From positions 1 through 47,236 of the forward strand of contig JALZUR010000007.1 in NCBI GenBank assembly GCA_023301025.1: a stretch of 47,236 nt of DNA, read 5' to 3'. Below the pieces are notes generated by a model, which was not told where the DNA came from, made no database searches, and saw only the letters and a list, made by a program, of their open reading frames with translations. The position numbers and the translations under genes are program-made. Shown here one piece after another: positions 1 through 8,860 of the stretch (positions within the stretch are counted from its first letter, which is position 1; the number at the start of each line of letters is the position of its first letter). Source of the DNA: Bdellovibrionales bacterium. GTDB lineage: Bacteria; Bdellovibrionota; Bdellovibrionia; Bdellovibrionales; UBA1609.

Positions 1-1
1 C

Positions 2-2410
2 GGAAGTTACAGTTGTAATTTAGTGCCAGTCTTAGCAGATGGAGCGGGACAAGTAATTTCAGTTGCATCAACAGATGCTTTAGGAAACACATCACCTGCG
101 ACAACAGTAACAGTAGATGTAGATACGACGGCTCCAACAGTTGCAATCAATCAAGCAACAACTCAAGCAGATCCAACAGGAGCACAACCTATTTTATTTG
201 ATGTTGTGTTTAGTGAAGAGATAGATCCAGCAAGTTTTACAGTTGCGGATATTGGAAACACAACTGTTGGTACAGATGGAGTGTTTAGCATTCAAGCAAG
301 TGCTGACAATATTAGTTTTGTTGTTGAGTACTCAGGTGCTTCACAAGAAGGAGTGATAACTCCTGAAATAGCTGCAGGTCTTGTTGAAGATCTTGTAGGG
401 TTCACAAATTCAGCGTCTACAGCCACTGATAACTCTGTGACTTTAGATCTAACTTCTCCAGCAATAAATATTACATCTGTTACAACAATAACTACGGCGA
501 ATGAGTCGGCCTGGCCAGTTGCAGGAACATGTTCAGAAGATGGAAGAGAGGTGACAGTTGTTTTAGAGCCAGGAAACGCACCGGGTGATTTAACACCATC
601 GCTTCAACCAACCTGTCAGCCTGATGGAACATGGAGTGCAACTATTGATGTAGCGGCAATTACAACGGCGGGGTCTTACAACCTTGAAGCGACTCATGCA
701 GACATTGCGGGAAACATTGAATTAACTTCAGTTCCAGTATCAAGAGATGGGGCATGTACCTCGCCACCAGATGCAATAACAGATTTGGTTGCCGCTAACA
801 CAGCTCAATCCACAACGGATTTATCTTGGGGAATACCAAGTGACAATGGAACAGCTATTACAGATTATATAGTTGAGCTTAGGGCCATTGAGACCACAGA
901 AGATTGGACGGTGTATTCAGATGGAACCAATATAAACAACATAGTAACAGTTTCAGGTTTAGACCCTTCAACGCGTTATGAGTTTAGAGTAAGAGCAGCG
1001 CAAACACCAATATGTATAGCAGATTTATCAAATTTAATTGAAGTACTTACAAAACCAAATCACCCAATGTTTGATTTAGGAAATTATGAAGTGGTCAACA
1101 TAGCAGGGGCAGAGGTCTCAAGAGTTGTGGCTTTTGATGATTCTACAGTTGTATTAGTATTTAATACACCTGCAGATTATCGAAACAATGTTGTATCTCA
1201 GACTTTAAATTTAGATGCCGGTGATGTAGCCATCATTGATCCTTCAACTAAAGGGATGGTGTTGCAGTCTGTTAATCCAATTTATGCCTCCGGTAATCTA
1301 AGTCCAGGCAATCAGTCTACAAGTACCGGTCCTAATTCAGGTAATCCACCCTGGGCATCTCCACTTTGGGCTGAAAAAATTATTACAGCTAACAATACAC
1401 GTAACGGTCCTGCTGTAGTCGATCTTTACAACTTTGAGGCGGGTACAGATATTTTTGTAAAAGTTGGGGATACAGTTGTAGCAAGTCAGTTAAATGTAGC
1501 AGCAGACACAATGGTTTCACTTGTGATTGATCAGGCTTTTATTGGTGCCGGAAGTGGTCAAGGAAGTTTTATAGTGGATGCCACAGGTTTTGTATTTGGA
1601 ACAATATACAGCACTGACGGATCAGGCAGTACAGTTGGTATCGGAGTCGTTGATGATATGCCTTTTTTGCCAGGGTCTAAAAAAATATACGGGCACGCAT
1701 CAATATCTGGCTATATTTCAACAGCATCGGATACAACGGGAGCAATTACTATGTATCATGCTAATGGAGCGGTTCAAGATAATCTCATTGGGACCAGCGG
1801 TGGTACGGCCATTTCGGGTACAACCAGCTGTCAGGACATATCGCAAAGTCCAGTCGTTGTTGCTAAAGGGAGCTTCACGCGAGTTTACTCTTATGGGGTT
1901 CCAAATAATGTCATGATTTGTACTGGTGTTACTAATGTTGCGCTATTCGCTGGTGTTCCAATGTATGTAGAATCTGATGTTAAAATATCAGGTAATAACA
2001 CAGCTGATAGCAATGGTAACAACTCTGCGCCCTTTGTGCCTTTTGAGCTTTTTAAAAGGCGTTACGCAATACCTTGTAAGGCTAACTACCTGGCGATGGT
2101 TTCTGATAGGCCAGTTGTACTAGATGAGTATGATTCAAGTGGAGTTTTTGTTCAGTCACACAGTTTTATTAGAGAGCCTTTAGGTGCTCAAACCCCTGAT
2201 GGTACAGGTACTGTCACAGCTTATGATACAAAAACGCCATATAGACTAAGACTTGAAGATGTTGGTGAACCTGGATCACAGTTTGTGGGGCAAAGCTCAA
2301 ATGACATCTATGCGGCTTGGTTTCAGTGTAATACGAACACTTCTGACCCTTACGGGGATATAAACGGTTTTTCTAGGCGAGATGAAACCTTACTTTATGG
2401 TTATGATTGA
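2..2410 (+). CDS. Ig-like/FnIII repeat surface protein, 3' part (5' end outside window)
   Basis: The frame is open from base 2, and the residues before the GTG at 23 already read like an Ig-repeat strand, so the gene starts upstream of the window and GTG 23 is not the real start. Residue numbers here count from that GTG. About 1-240 are bacterial Ig-like modules with the linker pattern SPATTVTV then DTTAPTVAI. About 245-345 are a fibronectin type III domain (motif SGLDPSTRYEFRVRAAQT). About 346-795 form a Gly/Ser/Thr-rich C-terminal region with a few cysteines that I do not recognise. Ig/FnIII arrays of this type are known in secreted or surface adhesins, so adhesion is inferred. No membrane anchor is seen at the C-terminus. 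Codons ending in A (ACA, GCA, GTA) are notably common. Confidence 0.85.
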   Translation, partial: GSYSCNLVPVLADGAGQVISVASTDALGNTSPATTVTVDVDTTAPTVAINQATTQADPTGAQPILFDVVFSEEIDPASFTVADIGNTTVGTDGVFSIQASADNISFVVEYSGASQEGVITPEIAAGLVEDLVGFTNSASTATDNSVTLDLTSPAINITSVTTITTANESAWPVAGTCSEDGREVTVVLEPGNAPGDLTPSLQPTCQPDGTWSATIDVAAITTAGSYNLEATHADIAGNIELTSVPVSRDGACTSPPDAITDLVAANTAQSTTDLSWGIPSDNGTAITDYIVELRAIETTEDWTVYSDGTNINNIVTVSGLDPSTRYEFRVRAAQTPICIADLSNLIEVLTKPNHPMFDLGNYEVVNIAGAEVSRVVAFDDSTVVLVFNTPADYRNNVVSQTLNLDAGDVAIIDPSTKGMVLQSVNPIYASGNLSPGNQSTSTGPNSGNPPWASPLWAEKIITANNTRNGPAVVDLYNFEAGTDIFVKVGDTVVASQLNVAADTMVSLVIDQAFIGAGSGQGSFIVDATGFVFGTIYSTDGSGSTVGIGVVDDMPFLPGSKKIYGHASISGYISTASDTTGAITMYHANGAVQDNLIGTSGGTAISGTTSCQDISQSPVVVAKGSFTRVYSYGVPNNVMICTGVTNVALFAGVPMYVESDVKISGNNTADSNGNNSAPFVPFELFKRRYAIPCKANYLAMVSDRPVVLDEYDSSGVFVQSHSFIREPLGAQTPDGTGTVTAYDTKTPYRLRLEDVGEPGSQFVGQSSNDIYAAWFQCNTNTSDPYGDINGFSRRDETLLYGYD

Positions 2411-2439
2411 TAAAGCAGTTTGTAATTAAACCAATTTTT

Positions 2440-2473
2440 ATATCTCTTCGCTTAGGTGGGGAGATATTTTTTT
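2440..2473 (+). terminator. Rho-independent terminator after the Ig-repeat gene
   Basis: The 7-bp inverted repeat ATATCTC (2440-2446) / GAGATAT (2461-2467) is followed by a run of T, 30 bases after the stop codon. The stem is AT-rich, so strength is moderate. Confidence 0.6.
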
Positions 2474-2482
2474 ATTTAAGAA

Positions 2483-2581
2483 CTTAAGACGGATGCACAA
2501 CAGAGATCTATAAGTCCAGTAGTTGCCTCAGTAAATGCCTAGACAGATCCAGCATCAACAGTAACAGTTAGTGTCACAAGA
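2483..2581 (+). pseudogene. Decayed Ig-repeat fragment
   Basis: Read in the same frame as the upstream adhesin, this stretch encodes residues resembling the adhesin's Ig-linker: SPVVASVNA, a TAG stop at 2540-2542, then TDPASTVTVSVT. The intact gene has SPATTVTVDVDTT at about bases 98-130. The DNA core AACAGTAACAGT occurs in both. It lies beyond the adhesin's stop codons and terminator, has no start or SD, and is interrupted by a stop, so it looks like a leftover of a longer or duplicated repeat gene. Confidence 0.5.
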
Positions 2582-2640
2582 CTCGCTTATATATATTTAA
2601 AACCTTTGACACATATGTTTATTTTAAAAAAAATAAGACT

Positions 2641-3135
2641 GTGCAAAAATCTAAAAAAATACTTTTAACTCTATTCTTTATTCTCCTAGCTTTTACTGGC
2701 TCTTACCTATTATTTTTTAGTAAGAAGAGCTTTGATTTAAACAAACCAGTTGATCAAAGTGACGTTCGTTATAGCGATCAAATACGGTTGATTTATATAA
2801 GTGAAAAAAGCCTAGATGCTAAAGAATATGCCTCTGTCCTTAATAAAAACCAGCAAGTTGCAGCTTTTGTAAAAGAACTAGCTGCGCAAAATAAAAATCT
2901 ACAATTCAAATATACACTTAAAGTCTGCCCAAATTTGAAGACGATAGCTTCTAAGCGTGCAGAAAAAAGTAGAAAAATTGAGAATGATTTTAGAAAGTAC
3001 CTATTTAAAAAGCTTGAGCTCTTCAGTGTTTTTAATTTAGAAAAGGTCAAAACTAAATGTGCTGAGATAGAAAATATTGAAAATAGCAACATTGATCACG
3101 TGCTTGTGATTCATAAATATAATTTTAAAAAGTGA
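2641..3135 (+). CDS. Small membrane-anchored protein of unknown function
   Basis: A 164-residue protein starting at GTG 2641. The N-terminus is basic, followed by a hydrophobic segment (about residues 7-27) with no clear cleavage site or lipobox, so a single N-terminal anchor with the rest in the periplasm is likely. The remainder is Lys-rich, alpha-helical in character, with two cysteines that could pair. No family is recognised. The SD is weak and the gene stands alone between the Ig-repeat relic and the ribosomal superoperon, so a real gene is likely but not certain. The opposite-strand frame over 2793-3092 is judged a shadow. Confidence 0.55.
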   Translation: MQKSKKILLTLFFILLAFTGSYLLFFSKKSFDLNKPVDQSDVRYSDQIRLIYISEKSLDAKEYASVLNKNQQVAAFVKELAAQNKNLQFKYTLKVCPNLKTIASKRAEKSRKIENDFRKYLFKKLELFSVFNLEKVKTKCAEIENIENSNIDHVLVIHKYNFKK

Positions 3136-3367
3136 ATGATTAAGAATAATAGCTATCTTAAGCATCTTTTAGTTTACTCACTGGACTTAAGAGTGATCAG
3201 GTTGTTTAGCGGCCCTTTTTTGACTTTTGAGTTAAATCCCCTAAATAATTCTAATTCATTGACACTCTTCCCATTCTTTGGCAAAAACACACTTTATTGC
3301 AGTTAGAGAAACCGTTTATTAAGGGCAAAAAAGCCTACTGATTTACTACTCTAAGTGCCTTTTTTTG

Positions 3368-3390
3368 TGTCTAAACGAGAATTTTAGACA
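3368..3390 (+). promoter_or_regulatory. Inverted repeat in the S10 operon leader
   Basis: TGTCTAAA (3368-3375), 7-nt loop CGAGAAT, TTTAGACA (3383-3390) form a perfect 8-bp stem ending 9 bases before the rpsJ SD (AAGGTGAGG, 3400-3408). It has no T run, so it is not an intrinsic terminator. It could be an RNA control element or a DNA operator. A TTGACA box at 3259-3264 is a possible -35 of the operon promoter, but no convincing -10 follows it. Confidence 0.4.
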
Positions 3391-3410
3391 AAAGAACTTA
3401 AGGTGAGGTT

Positions 3411-3731
3411 ATGCAGAGTCAGAAAATAAGAATTAGATTAAGAGCTTTTGATTATAAGCTCTTAGATCAATCAACAAAAGAAATCGTTCAAACAGCATCA
3501 CGAACAGGTGCTAGAGTTGCCGGACCAATACCTCTTCCAACGAAGATAAATAAGTACACAGTTCTTCGCTCTCCACACGTTGATAAAAAATCACGTGAGC
3601 AGTTTGAAGTGCGCACACACAAAAGACTTTTAGATATTTTAGAGCCTACACAACAAACAGTGGACCAATTGATGAAATTAGACCTTTCTGCTGGTGTTGA
3701 TGTTGAAATTAAACTGTCTGCAATCGACTAA
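3411..3731 (+). CDS. rpsJ: 30S ribosomal protein S10 (NusE)
   Basis: First gene of the superoperon. The 106 residues match the usual S10 length (about 103), with the family signatures [15 protein letters not shown] at the start, GPIPLPTK in the loop and [17 protein letters not shown]10 sits in the head of the 30S subunit and doubles as the NusE transcription antitermination factor. The start is fixed by a strong SD, AAGGTGAGG, just upstream. A hairpin-forming leader precedes it. rplC follows after 25 bases. Confidence 0.97.
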   Translation: MQSQKIRIRLRAFDYKLLDQSTKEIVQTASRTGARVAGPIPLPTKINKYTVLRSPHVDKKSREQFEVRTHKRLLDILEPTQQTVDQLMKLDLSAGVDVEIKLSAID

Positions 3732-3756
3732 TCAGCAGATTTAGAGGTATTAAGTT

Positions 3757-4524
3757 ATGTCAGAAAAAGAGCAACAAAATGTTGAAGAGCAAAAAAAAGC
3801 AGCTGAAGGCATTGAAGTTCAAAAAGATGCTTCAAGTGCAAGTGATACTACTGAGAGTTCAGCAGAGGGCGCTGCTTCAACTAAAGCTAAAGCTTCCCCA
3901 GCTTTAAATGAAGTTTTTGGTTTTAAAAAAGGTATGACAGCAGTATATGACGAGAAAGGTCTTCGCATACCAGTCACTGTGCTTGAATGTAAGCCATGGA
4001 CAATCACAGCACTTAAAACTCAGGAAAAACACGGCTATGAGGCTGTTCAGATTGGATTTGGTGCTAAAAAGCAAAAGAATGCCTACAAATCTGAGTTAGG
4101 TGAGTCTAAAAAAGCAAAATTAGATAATGCATTTAAGTTAAAAAAAGAAGTTAGAGGGTCTGTCCCTGAAAATTGCACCTTAGGGGCAAAAGTAAGTTTA
4201 GCTCAGTTTCCAAAAGGAGCAAAGGTTCAGGTTACTGCTAAGTCTAAAGGAAGAGGTTTTTCTGGCGCTATGAAAAGACATGGTTTTGCTGGTGGTCCTG
4301 CTTCGCATGGTTCTGGTTTTCATAGAAGACCAGGTTCTATTGGTATGTGTACTTTTCCAGGACGTGTAATGCCGGGTAAAAAAATGCCAGGTCAATACGG
4401 TAATGTTAATGTCACAATTTCGGGTTTAGAAATTATTGAAGTCAATGCAGAGCATAACTTTCTTATGGTTAAAGGTGCTGTCCCAGGTTCTATGAACAGT
4501 TTAGTTAAAGTAGCGTTAAGGTAG
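3757..4524 (+). CDS. rplC: 50S ribosomal protein L3 with N-terminal extension
   Basis: Residues from about 53 onward are typical L3, beginning FGFKKGMTAVYDEKG and including the conserved GFSGAMKRHGFAGGPASHGS region and the FPGRVMPGKKMPGQYG segment that reach toward the peptidyl-transferase centre. L3 usually begins within a few residues of the GxKxGMT motif. Here about 50 extra residues rich in Glu, Lys, Ala and Ser precede it. The ATG at 3757 has an SD (GAGGT, about 3745) and no start codon lies close to the conserved domain, so the extension is probably translated. It looks disordered and its role is unknown. Confidence 0.96.
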   Translation: MSEKEQQNVEEQKKAAEGIEVQKDASSASDTTESSAEGAASTKAKASPALNEVFGFKKGMTAVYDEKGLRIPVTVLECKPWTITALKTQEKHGYEAVQIGFGAKKQKNAYKSELGESKKAKLDNAFKLKKEVRGSVPENCTLGAKVSLAQFPKGAKVQVTAKSKGRGFSGAMKRHGFAGGPASHGSGFHRRPGSIGMCTFPGRVMPGKKMPGQYGNVNVTISGLEIIEVNAEHNFLMVKGAVPGSMNSLVKVALR

Positions 4525-4545
4525 TTTGAGGATAAGGGTTTTATT

Positions 4546-5175
4546 ATGGCAAATGTAGATATTTTAAGTTTGGACAATAAAAAGGTTGGAAAAACAGAGT
4601 TGAACTCTGAAATCTTTGAAATTCCTGTAAGAAAAGATCTTATTCATACTGTTGTTAAATGGCAGTTGGCTAAGAGAAGACAAGGAACTCATAAGGCTAA
4701 AACTAGAACTGATGTTTCTGGTGGAGGAGCTAAACCTTACAAGCAAAAAGGTACGGGTAATGCAAGGCGTGGTTCTTCAAGATCACCGCTTATCAGAGGT
4801 GGTGGAGTAATTTTTGGTCCGACTCCTAGGGATTACTCTTTTTCACTCCCTAAAAAAATTAGAAAGGCCGCTGTAAAATCAGCTCTCTCTTATTTGTTTG
4901 AGCAAGGTAAAGTTAAAGTTGTAGATTCGCTTTCATCGGATGATGGGAAAACTAAAACAATTAACACTAAAATTTCAGGATTAGTTCAAAATAAGTCTAT
5001 GCTTATAGGTGCTGAACTTAATGATTCTTTTGAGCGTGCCACAAGAAATTTGCCAAAGTATCTTTATCTTCCTGTGGAAGGTTTAAATGTTTATGATCTT
5101 TTGAAATACAACACATTAGTTATCGAAAAAGATGCTCTCCCACTTTTAGAGAAGAGACTTGGAGTTGAGGCTTAA
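4546..5175 (+). CDS. rplD: 50S ribosomal protein L4
   Basis: 209 residues, close to the normal length. The conserved internal loop that lines the exit tunnel is present (RQGTHKAKTRTDVSGGG, then KPYKQKGTGNARRGSSRSP and the FGPTPRDYSFSLPKK segment). In Escherichia coli L4 also represses its own operon through the S10 leader. Whether that happens here is unknown, although a leader hairpin is present. The stop is followed one base later by the rplW ATG, so translation is probably coupled. Confidence 0.97.
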   Translation: MANVDILSLDNKKVGKTELNSEIFEIPVRKDLIHTVVKWQLAKRRQGTHKAKTRTDVSGGGAKPYKQKGTGNARRGSSRSPLIRGGGVIFGPTPRDYSFSLPKKIRKAAVKSALSYLFEQGKVKVVDSLSSDDGKTKTINTKISGLVQNKSMLIGAELNDSFERATRNLPKYLYLPVEGLNVYDLLKYNTLVIEKDALPLLEKRLGVEA

Positions 5176-5176
5176 T

Positions 5177-5455
5177 ATGAAGACTATAATTAAAAAACCT
5201 TTGATGGCTGCTGAAAAAGCAACAGAGATGATGAAAAATGGGACTTATACTTTTGAAGTTGATCGTAAAGCAACAAAAGTTGAAATCAGAGAAGCTGTTG
5301 AAAAGAGATTTGATGTTAAGGTTCGTTCTGTAAAAACTCTTGTGTGTAGAGGTCGTGTTACTAAACAGCGATTAAAGCCAAGATACTGGAAGAAGGCTTA
5401 TGTAAGTCTTAAAGATGGTGAACAGATTAAAATTTTTGATACGGGAGCAAACTGA
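5177..5455 (+). CDS. rplW: 50S ribosomal protein L23
   Basis: 92 residues, the usual L23 size. I place the start at ATG 5177 ([19 protein letters not shown]), preceded by GGAGTTGAGG as the SD inside the end of rplD. An in-frame start at 5159 would add six residues not seen in the family. L23 lies at the tunnel exit and docks trigger factor and SRP. The C-terminal half keeps the family pattern [13 protein letters not shown] and the basic loop [20 protein letters not shown]. It overlaps rplB by one base (TGATG). Confidence 0.96.
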   Translation: MKTIIKKPLMAAEKATEMMKNGTYTFEVDRKATKVEIREAVEKRFDVKVRSVKTLVCRGRVTKQRLKPRYWKKAYVSLKDGEQIKIFDTGAN

Positions 5456-6273
5456 TGGGAATTCGTGTACTAAAACCGCAAATTAACAGTTTAAGAAACC
5501 GTTCTGTTTCTGATTTTAAAGAGATTACAAAGTCGAAGCCTGAAAAAAAGTTAACTCAAGCGCTTAAGAAAAAAGCTGCAAGAAACAACTTTGGTAGAAT
5601 CACCATGAGACACCAGGGTGGTGGACATAAAAGAAGATACAGACTTATAGATTTTAAAAGACAAAAATTTGATATTCCTGCAAAAGTTGTAGCCATTGAA
5701 TATGATCCAAACAGAACATGTAGAATAGCTCTATTGTGTTACACAGATGGTATCAAATCTTATATTATTGCGCCAAATAAACTAAGTGTTGGTGATGTTA
5801 TAATTTCTAGTAACGATGGTGATATAAAGCCTGGCAATTCACTTCCACTATCAAATATTCCTACGGGCACACAGATTCACAATGTTGAACTTAGACCTGG
5901 TAAAGGTGGACAACTTGTAAGAGGAGCTGGAGTATCAGCATCTCTTGTCGCAAAACTTGGTAAGTACTGTCAGGTAAAACTCCCTTCTGGTGAAGTGAGA
6001 CAGATTTTATCGGTTTGTCGCGCTACTATCGGTCAAGTTGGAAATCAAGAAAACGAAAATATTAAAATTGGTAAAGCTGGACGTAAACGTTGGATGGGTA
6101 TTAGACCTACAGTTAGAGGTATGGCTATGAACCCAATAGATCACCCACTTGGTGGTGGTGAAGGTGTTGGTAAAGGCCATCACCCTGTTTCGCCTTGGGG
6201 TCAGCCTTGTAAAGGTCATAAAACCAGAAGCAACAAACGTACAAGCAGTATGATTGTTAAGAGAAGAAAATAA
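5455..6273 (+). CDS. rplB: 50S ribosomal protein L2
   Basis: 272 residues, standard length. It has the N-terminal [15 protein letters not shown] stretch (family: KPTSPGRR-like), the [20 protein letters not shown] core, and the catalytic-centre-proximal C-terminal region [19 protein letters not shown], in which the second His of the HH pair corresponds to the conserved His of the family. That loop appears one residue shorter than in E. coli. L2 is needed for subunit association and peptidyl-transferase activity. Its ATG overlaps the rplW stop. Confidence 0.97.
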   Translation: MGIRVLKPQINSLRNRSVSDFKEITKSKPEKKLTQALKKKAARNNFGRITMRHQGGGHKRRYRLIDFKRQKFDIPAKVVAIEYDPNRTCRIALLCYTDGIKSYIIAPNKLSVGDVIISSNDGDIKPGNSLPLSNIPTGTQIHNVELRPGKGGQLVRGAGVSASLVAKLGKYCQVKLPSGEVRQILSVCRATIGQVGNQENENIKIGKAGRKRWMGIRPTVRGMAMNPIDHPLGGGEGVGKGHHPVSPWGQPCKGHKTRSNKRTSSMIVKRRK

Positions 6274-6310
6274 CTTAAGAAAGTAGATATAAGGAAAAAG
6301 GTAGTTTAAT

Positions 6311-6583
6311 ATGTCACGTTCACTTAAAAAAGGTCCTTTTGTTGACCACCATCTTTTGAGTAAAATTGAAAAAGCTCAAGAGACCGGTGATAAAAAAGTT
6401 ATAAAGACTTGGTCTAGAAGATCTACAATTATACCAGATGCTACTGGTCTTACATTTGCTGTTCACAACGGTAAAAAGTTTGTGCCTGTTTTTGTTTCCG
6501 ACAATATGATCGGTCACAAATTTGGAGAATTTGCTCCTACTAGAAACTACACCGGTCACGGTGCTAAAAAGTCTAAGAAGTAG
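6311..6583 (+). CDS. rpsS: 30S ribosomal protein S19
   Basis: 90 residues with the diagnostic S19 pattern: [15 protein letters not shown] at the start, [26 protein letters not shown] in the middle (quoted in two parts: [13 protein letters not shown] and [11 protein letters not shown]), and [16 protein letters not shown] near the end. It binds with S13 in the 30S head. An SD-like AAGGAAAAAGG lies upstream of the ATG. The 37-base gap after rplB is one of the larger ones in this block and shows no hairpin. Confidence 0.97.
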   Translation: MSRSLKKGPFVDHHLLSKIEKAQETGDKKVIKTWSRRSTIIPDATGLTFAVHNGKKFVPVFVSDNMIGHKFGEFAPTRNYTGHGAKKSKK

Positions 6584-6596
6584 GTGAGGTAAAGTT

Positions 6597-6929
6597 ATGG
6601 AAGTTACTGCTAAATTAAAATATTCAAGAATAGGCGCTTTTAAAGCTCGTTTAGTTGCAGACCTTGTTCGTGGTCAAAACGTTAACGATGCAATAAAAGA
6701 CTTAACCTTTAGCCCTAAAAAAGCTGCTGTGATAATTAAGAAATTAATTGAATCCGGTGTTGCAAACGCTGAGAATAAACAAGTTATGGACGTAGACAAC
6801 CTTTACGTAAAAACCATTACAGTTGACGAAGGACCGTTTCTAAAAAGATTTCGTCCAAGAGCACAAGGTCGTGCATCAGGTATTAAGAAAAAGACTAGTC
6901 ATATCAATGTAACATTGGCGGAGAGGTAA
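6597..6929 (+). CDS. rplV: 50S ribosomal protein L22
   Basis: 110 residues, the normal length. The family core is clear: [16 protein letters not shown], then the tunnel-lining beta-hairpin near [22 protein letters not shown]22 helps shape the nascent-chain exit tunnel, and this hairpin is where macrolide-resistance changes fall in other bacteria. No deviation is obvious. The SD is GGTGAGG before the ATG. rpsC follows after two bases, implying coupled translation. Confidence 0.97.
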   Translation: MEVTAKLKYSRIGAFKARLVADLVRGQNVNDAIKDLTFSPKKAAVIIKKLIESGVANAENKQVMDVDNLYVKTITVDEGPFLKRFRPRAQGRASGIKKKTSHINVTLAER

Positions 6930-6931
6930 TT

Positions 6932-7597
6932 ATGGGTCAGAAGGTTAATCCTATTGGATTAAGAGTTGGTGTAATAAGAACTTGGGACTCTCGTTGGTTT
7001 GCAACAGGAAAAGAGTACGCCACCAATCTACAAGAAGATCACAGTATTAGATCGTCTATTATGAAAATGCCTGTTTTAAAAAGAGCAGGAGTTTCGAAAA
7101 TTGAAATTGAGCGCGCAGCCGGTAAAGTCAAAGTTATTATAGCTACTGCAAGACCAGGTGTTGTAATTGGTAAGAAGGGTGCAGGTATTGATGCTCTAAA
7201 AGTTGATTTACAAAAGCTTTCAAAAAGCGAAATTTTCGTAAATATTCAAGAGGTTCGTAAGCCTGATCTTGATGCTAATTTAGTTGCGCAAACCATTGCT
7301 ATGAAATTAGAAAAACGTGTTTCATGGAGACGTGCTTTAAAAATGGCAATTACAGCTGCTGTAAAAAGTGGTGTTAGAGGTATAAAAGTTCAGGTCAGTG
7401 GCCGTCTAGATGGTGCTGAGATTGCAAGAACCGAATGGTACACAGAAAAAAGTGTTCCTTTGCATACATTAAGAGCTGACATTGATTATGGCACAGCGGA
7501 AGCTTTAACCACATATGGAATTATTGGTTTAAAAGTTTGGGTTTATAAGGGTGATGTTTTAACAACTAAAGAGGTTGAGGAGGGCACGCGTGCTTAG
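6932..7597 (+). CDS. rpsC: 30S ribosomal protein S3
   Basis: 221 residues. It begins [20 protein letters not shown], as in most S3 proteins, and contains a type II KH RNA-binding fold with the GxxG loop in [13 protein letters not shown]. The C-terminal domain keeps [20 protein letters not shown] and the [14 protein letters not shown] segment. S3 forms part of the mRNA entry channel. The last eight bases overlap the start of rplP. Confidence 0.97.
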   Translation: MGQKVNPIGLRVGVIRTWDSRWFATGKEYATNLQEDHSIRSSIMKMPVLKRAGVSKIEIERAAGKVKVIIATARPGVVIGKKGAGIDALKVDLQKLSKSEIFVNIQEVRKPDLDANLVAQTIAMKLEKRVSWRRALKMAITAAVKSGVRGIKVQVSGRLDGAEIARTEWYTEKSVPLHTLRADIDYGTAEALTTYGIIGLKVWVYKGDVLTTKEVEEGTRA

Positions 7598-8003
7598 TCC
7601 AAAAAAAATTAAGTGGAGAAAACAGCGTAAGGGTAGAATAAGAGGAAAAGCTCAACGTGGTAGTGAAGTTAATTTTGGTGATTTTGGAATCAAAACTTTA
7701 CAGCCAGGTCGTATTACTGCCAGACAGATTGAAGCCGCACGTCGTGCTATTCAAAGATCTGTTAAAAGAGGTGGTAAGCTTTGGATTCGTATTTTTCCAG
7801 ACAAGCCTATTACAAAAAAGCCTGCAGAAGTAAGAATGGGTAAAGGTAAAGGTAGTGTTGAGTATTGGGCGGCTCCAGTAAAACCAGGACGTGTTTTATA
7901 TGAGATAAACGGTGTTACAAAAGAACAAGCTCAAGAGGCCTTTAAGCTTGCGGGTCATAAGTTGCCTGTGAAAACTAAGTTTGTGGAGAGAGAAGGTTTA
8001 TGA
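7590..8003 (+). CDS. rplP: 50S ribosomal protein L16
   Basis: 137 residues from GTG 7590, which gives the family N-terminus (M)[16 protein letters not shown] strong SD, AGGAGGG (7578-7584), lies upstream inside rpsC. A start at 7575 would add five residues foreign to L16. The conserved region [20 protein letters not shown], close to the A-site tRNA, is intact. The gene overlaps rpsC by eight bases and rpmC by four (ATGA), so this part of the operon is tightly coupled. Confidence 0.96.
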   Translation: MLSPKKIKWRKQRKGRIRGKAQRGSEVNFGDFGIKTLQPGRITARQIEAARRAIQRSVKRGGKLWIRIFPDKPITKKPAEVRMGKGKGSVEYWAAPVKPGRVLYEINGVTKEQAQEAFKLAGHKLPVKTKFVEREGL

Positions 8004-8206
8004 AGTTTCAAGATGTTAAAGATCTTTCACAGATTGAATTAAAAAAAAGAATCAACACTAGAAAGAATGAACTCTTTCAGTTGAAAATGAAAAATCATAT
8101 GGGTGAACTTGGAAGCCCTGTTGATATCAGAAATGCAAAAAAAGACATTGCTAAAATGATTACGGCTTTCAATCAGTCGCAATCATTAAGCTCTAAGGAG
8201 TCTTAA
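8000..8206 (+). CDS. rpmC: 50S ribosomal protein L29
   Basis: 68 residues forming the typical two-helix L29: [18 protein letters not shown], then [15 protein letters not shown] and [16 protein letters not shown]29 sits near the tunnel exit next to L23. The start overlaps the end of rplP (ATGA), with SD-like AGAGAAGG inside that gene. The stop is two bases before the rpsQ ATG. Confidence 0.95.
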   Translation: MKFQDVKDLSQIELKKRINTRKNELFQLKMKNHMGELGSPVDIRNAKKDIAKMITAFNQSQSLSSKES

Positions 8207-8208
8207 AG

Positions 8209-8472
8209 ATGAGTGAGAAAAAAAGAGGTCTAATCAACGAAGTTGTTGGTGAGGTAGTTAGTGACAAAATGCATAAAACTATTGCTGTTAAAATTTTTAG
8301 AACAGTTAAGCATCCTAAGTACGGAAAATTCATTAAAAAGACATCAGTGTTTAAAGCACATGATGAAACTAACGATGCAAAATTGGGTGATAAAGTTAAA
8401 ATTTTTGAAACGCGTCCTTTGAGTAAGACCAAAAGATGGAAACTTTCAGAAGTTATAGAGAGAAGCCGTTAA
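8209..8472 (+). CDS. rpsQ: 30S ribosomal protein S17
   Basis: 87 residues, usual length. Recognised from the OB-fold core [20 protein letters not shown], the [20 protein letters not shown] loop and [20 protein letters not shown] near the end. It is a primary 16S rRNA-binding protein. The SD is AAGGAG in the end of rpmC. The gap to rplN is 17 bases with GGTAGAGG as the next SD. Confidence 0.96.
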   Translation: MSEKKRGLINEVVGEVVSDKMHKTIAVKIFRTVKHPKYGKFIKKTSVFKAHDETNDAKLGDKVKIFETRPLSKTKRWKLSEVIERSR

Positions 8473-8489
8473 TCGGTAGAGGTTAAGTC

Positions 8490-8858
8490 ATGATTCAAAT
8501 GCAAAGTAAATTGAGCGTAGCTGATAATTCTGGAGCCAAAGAAGTTGCCTGCATAAAAGTGCTTGGTGGTTCTAAGAGAAGAACAGCGTCTGTAGGAGAC
8601 ATAATTGTTGTTTCAGTTAAGTCTGCTCTTCCAAATTCAAAAGTTAAAAAAGGTGACGTTGCAAAAGCTGTAATTGTTAGAACTAAACATATGATCAGCA
8701 GACCAGATGGCAGTTGCATTCGTTTTGATGAAAACTCTGCTGTTCTTGTTAATGCACAAAAAGAGCCAGTAGGAACACGTATTTTTGGACCAGTAGCAAG
8801 AGAGCTACGTGCTAAAAGTTTTATTAAAATTGTTTCATTGGCACCTGAGGTTTTATAA
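8490..8858 (+). CDS. rplN: 50S ribosomal protein L14
   Basis: 122 residues, exactly the usual size. Family motifs: [31 protein letters not shown], the VRTK segment, [12 protein letters not shown] and [14 protein letters not shown]14 lies at the subunit interface and is a target of the RsfS silencing factor in other bacteria. Followed after two bases by rplE. Confidence 0.97.
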   Translation: MIQMQSKLSVADNSGAKEVACIKVLGGSKRRTASVGDIIVVSVKSALPNSKVKKGDVAKAVIVRTKHMISRPDGSCIRFDENSAVLVNAQKEPVGTRIFGPVARELRAKSFIKIVSLAPEVL

Positions 8859-8860
8859 AG

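Noticed and set aside
1578-1916. 112-residue frame inside the adhesin gene
   Set aside because: It is a shifted reading of the Ig/FnIII protein, with no SD and no recognisable domain.
4198-4395. Minus-strand frame in rplC
   Set aside because: It is a shadow of the conserved L3 coding sequence, Thr/Ser-rich, with no SD.
5159-5176. Earlier start for rplW
   Set aside because: It lies inside rplD and adds six residues foreign to L23. ATG 5177 has the good SD.
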